Assembly: GCA_030653385.1 (NCBI GenBank)
Contig: JAURZM010000026.1
Coordinates: forward strand, 124,001 to 188,000
Direction: 5' to 3'
DNA: 64,000 bases
Source of the DNA: Rubrivivax sp.
GTDB taxonomy: Bacteria > Pseudomonadota > Gammaproteobacteria > Burkholderiales > Burkholderiaceae_C
Numbering within the stretch: the stretch's first letter is position 1; every line of letters starts with the position of its first letter. Below, piece by piece: positions 61,116-64,000 of this stretch. Both the position numbers and the translations under genes were made by a program. A model generated the notes under the pieces. It was not told where the DNA came from and did no database searches. It was given only the letters and a program-made list of their open reading frames with translations.

Positions 61116-62798
61116 ATGAAAGTGGCGCTGGCACAGATCAATCCCACCGTGGGGGACCTGGCCGGCAATGCGCGCCTGATTGCGCTGGCCGCACGCGAGG
61201 CTCACGCCCAGGGTGCGAGCCTGGTGGTGTCGCCCGAGCTGTCGATCACCGGCTACCCGCCCGAAGACCTGCTGCTGCGACCCGCCTTCATGGCGGCCTG
61301 CGAAGAAACACTGCTGATGCTGGCCCGCGAACTGGCCGACTGCGATGGTTTGCACGTGGTGGTGGGCCATCCGCATCAATTCGGTGGGCAAGGGGATGTT
61401 AGGTCCAAGTCGATGGCCGTGCAGCGGCGCTTCAATGCGGCGTCGGTGCTGCACGCGGGCCTGGTCACGGGCACCTACTGCAAGCGCGAGTTGCCCAATT
61501 ACCAGGTCTTCGACGAACGACGCTACTTCGTGTCGGGTCGCGACGCGGGCCTGGGGCCACTGGTGTTCGACGCCGGTGGTGTGCGTGTCGGCCTGCTGAT
61601 CTGCGAAGACGCATGGTTCGACGAGCCGGCCCAGGCCGCCTGCGATGCCGGCGCACAGTTGTTGTGCGTGCTGAACGCCAGCCCCTTTCACCTGGACAAG
61701 GCCGGCGAACGCGAAGAGCGCATGGCCGAGCGGGCCCGCAGCGTTGGGCGGCCGCTGGTGTACTCGCACCTGGTGGGTGGGCAGGACGAAGTGGTGTTCG
61801 ACGGCGCCTCTTTTGCGGTCGACGCCCAGGGCACCATCTGCGCCCGCGCCGCGGCTTTCGAGCCGGCGCTGCTGATGCTGGAACTGGACGCCACGGGTGC
61901 ACCGCGCGGTGACATCGCACCGGTGCCCGAAATGCACGCCCAGGCTTGGGCGGCATTGGTCACCGGCGTGCGCGACTACCTGGGCAAAAATGGCTTCCCG
62001 GGCGCCATCATCGGCTTGTCGGGCGGCATCGACTCGGCGCTGGTGCTGGCCCTGGCCGTGGACGCGCTGGGCGCCGACAAGGTGCGCACCGTGATGATGC
62101 CGTCGCCTTACACGGCCGACATCAGCTGGATCGACGCACGCGACATGGCGCAGCGCCTGGGTGTGCGCTACGACGAGATTGCCATCGCGCCGATGTTCGA
62201 CGCCTTCCGGCAGTCGTTGGCGCCGCAGTTCGTGGGCCGCGCCGAAGACACCACCGAAGAAAACCTGCAGGCGCGCATCCGCGGCACCTTGCTGATGGCA
62301 CTGTCCAACAAAACCGGTGACATCGTGCTGACCACCGGCAACAAGAGCGAAATGGCCACCGGCTACTGCACGTTGTATGGAGACATGGCGGGTGGTTTTG
62401 CCGTCATCAAGGACGTGGCCAAGACACTCGTCTATTCGCTGGCCGAATGGAAAAACCGCCAAGCCGTGCAGCGTGCCGACGGCAGCATCGGCCCGGTCAT
62501 TCCGGAGCGCATCATCACGCGGCCGCCTTCTGCCGAATTGCGGCCCGACCAGACCGACCAGGACAGCCTGCCACCCTACGAAGTGCTGGACGCCATCCTG
62601 GCGCGCTACATGGAAGACGACCAGGGCATCGAGAGCATCGTGGCTGCTGGCTTCGAACGCACCGTCGTGGAGCGTGTGACGCGACTGATCAAGCTCAACG
62701 AATACAAACGCCGCCAGGCGCCAGTGGGCATTCGAATCACCCATCGCGCCTTCGGACGAGACTGGCGCTATCCCATCACGTCCAGGTTCCGTGCTTAA
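61116..62798 (+). CDS. nadE: Glutamine-dependent NAD+ synthetase
   Basis: 560 aa from ATG 61116. N-terminal nitrilase-type glutaminase with Glu in SPELSITGYPPEDLL, Lys in YCKRELPNY and Cys in LLICEDAWF; C-terminal synthetase with the ATP loop GLSGGIDSALVLALA. Last step of NAD biosynthesis. CATAAT at 61067-61072, inside the neighbouring gene's 5' end, could be its -10. No clear ribosome site is seen. Confidence 0.96.
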   Translation: MKVALAQINPTVGDLAGNARLIALAAREAHAQGASLVVSPELSITGYPPEDLLLRPAFMAACEETLLMLARELADCDGLHVVVGHPHQFGGQGDVRSKSMAVQRRFNAASVLHAGLVTGTYCKRELPNYQVFDERRYFVSGRDAGLGPLVFDAGGVRVGLLICEDAWFDEPAQAACDAGAQLLCVLNASPFHLDKAGEREERMAERARSVGRPLVYSHLVGGQDEVVFDGASFAVDAQGTICARAAAFEPALLMLELDATGAPRGDIAPVPEMHAQAWAALVTGVRDYLGKNGFPGAIIGLSGGIDSALVLALAVDALGADKVRTVMMPSPYTADISWIDARDMAQRLGVRYDEIAIAPMFDAFRQSLAPQFVGRAEDTTEENLQARIRGTLLMALSNKTGDIVLTTGNKSEMATGYCTLYGDMAGGFAVIKDVAKTLVYSLAEWKNRQAVQRADGSIGPVIPERIITRPPSAELRPDQTDQDSLPPYEVLDAILARYMEDDQGIESIVAAGFERTVVERVTRLIKLNEYKRRQAPVGIRITHRAFGRDWRYPITSRFRA

Positions 62799-63197
<399 letters not shown>

Positions 63198-63215
63198 TCG
63201 CCGGCCCGCGCAACT

Positions 63216-63812
63216 TCAGACGCGCGAGTAGTCGTCGGCGCCACCGGCCTTGTGGGCCAGCGTGGCCATTTCGTCCAGCAGCGCCACCGGGTCGGCACTG
63301 ACCCGCACCGATGCCATCTGCTGCGCCGACAAAAAGCCCTCGGCGACGCAGTGCCGCATGAACCGCAGCAGGTCGTCGTAATAGCCCTCGATGTTGAGCA
63401 GGCCGATGGGCTGGTCGTGGTAACCCAGCTGGCGCCAGGTCCAGACCTCGAACAACTCTTCCAGCGTGCCGATGCCACCCGGCAGGGCAATGAAGGCCTG
63501 TGAACGTTCGGCCATCATCTGCTTGCGCAGGTGCATGGTGGGCACCACGTGCAACTCGTGCAGGCCCAGGTGCCCGACTTCCAGCTTCTTCAGGCTTTCC
63601 GGGATGACGCCCACCACCCGGCCGCCAGCCGCCAGCGTGGCGTCGGCCACTTCGCCCATCAGGCCGACCTTGCCACCGCCGTAGACCAGTTGCCAGGCGC
63701 GCGCGCCGATGGCCTGACCCAGCGCGCGGGCGGCGGCGGTGTAGGCGGCGCGAGTGCCGTGACGTGAGCCGCAGTACACGGCGACGCTGAATGGGGTGGT
63801 GTCGTTGTTCAT
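63216..63812 (-). CDS. LOG-family nucleotide 5'-monophosphate phosphoribohydrolase
   Basis: 198 aa. YGGGKVGLMG, RKQMM and PGGIGTLEEL are the signature of LOG/TIGR00730 proteins, which release nucleobases (in some species cytokinins) from their 5'-monophosphates. The ATG overlaps the stop of the RDD gene (ATGA). Convergent with glnB. Confidence 0.9.
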   Translation of the reverse strand: MNNDTTPFSVAVYCGSRHGTRAAYTAAARALGQAIGARAWQLVYGGGKVGLMGEVADATLAAGGRVVGVIPESLKKLEVGHLGLHELHVVPTMHLRKQMMAERSQAFIALPGGIGTLEELFEVWTWRQLGYHDQPIGLLNIEGYYDDLLRFMRHCVAEGFLSAQQMASVRVSADPVALLDEMATLAHKAGGADDYSRV

Positions 63813-64000
63813 TTCTTGCGCGGCGGCGGCCGCCAGGTCACCAGTCGGGTACCGCAGACGGCGTCGTGCCAGTATTGCCTGTCGGGGTGCAGGCGCGTCA
63901 ATGCCGCATATCCCAGCACGCCGGCCAGCAAACAGGCCACCGTTGCCCAGCCACTTTTCAGACCGGCCAGGTGCACGGCAGCCAGAGCCGGCAGGAACCA
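63809..64000 (-). CDS. RDD-family membrane protein, C-terminal part (cut by window edge)
   Basis: About 63 residues visible: a hydrophobic helix (WATVACLLAGVLGYAALTRL) and DRQYWHDAVCGTRLVTWRP, the usual end of RDD proteins. The start lies outside the window. Coupled to the LOG gene. Confidence 0.7.
   Translation of the reverse strand, partial: WFLPALAAVHLAGLKSGWATVACLLAGVLGYAALTRLHPDRQYWHDAVCGTRLVTWRPPPRKK

Overview
The window comes from a high-GC betaproteobacterium, most likely order Burkholderiales (Rubrivivax/Leptothrix-like). This rests on family-level gene order (thrS-infC-rpmI-rplT-pheST-ihfA-merR-like-tRNA-Pro at the left, hppA/ppa and nadE-glnB at the right) and on codon composition, not on a database search. 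Two core blocks enclose about 45 kb of accessory DNA.

Core block 1 (1-11530): the end of a sensor kinase, a TPR membrane protein, a patatin-like lipase, then the translation cluster. thrS is preceded by what reads as a complete transcription attenuator with a 13-codon leader peptide containing four Thr codons. infC appears to start at AUC. The infC-rpmI gap holds tandem UUCG-loop hairpins. The block ends in tRNA-Pro(GGG).

Integrated island (11486-29732): an 18.2-kb element sits in the 3' end of tRNA-Pro, bounded by a 94-bp direct repeat with one mismatch. It has a tyrosine integrase, paired 11-bp repeats just inside both ends (probable integrase arm sites), a perfect IHF-consensus match, several AlpA-like proteins, a primase-helicase, a replication protein, a possible small-terminase-like protein and a tightly overlapping leftward operon. 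The content resembles a phage satellite. Its left part carries likely defence cargo: a HigBA-like toxin-antitoxin pair with a third overlapping gene, and an MmeI-like single-chain restriction-modification enzyme facing an unknown coiled-coil gene.

Metal-resistance region (about 30267-56650): two copper-type clusters. Cluster 1 (leftward) has an RND efflux operon (MFP-RND-NodT), a CopA ATPase, a frameshifted glutaredoxin-like gene, a ferredoxin reductase, CueR and a CopZ-like chaperone. Cluster 2 has a rightward periplasmic block (small Cys/His-rich protein, TolC-like factor, multicopper oxidase, cupredoxin, CusF-like protein), a leftward CopA-CueR pair, and a divergent chaperone with Met- and Cys-containing secreted proteins. 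Five promoters carry a MerR-family (CueR-like) layout, including the one for the RND operon. Between the clusters lie an AraC-type regulator, a serine hydrolase and remains of a catabolic gene set.

Core block 2 (56933-64000): proton-pumping and soluble pyrophosphatases, a FemAB/GNAT-like protein, nadE, glnB, a LOG-family enzyme and the end of an RDD-family membrane protein.
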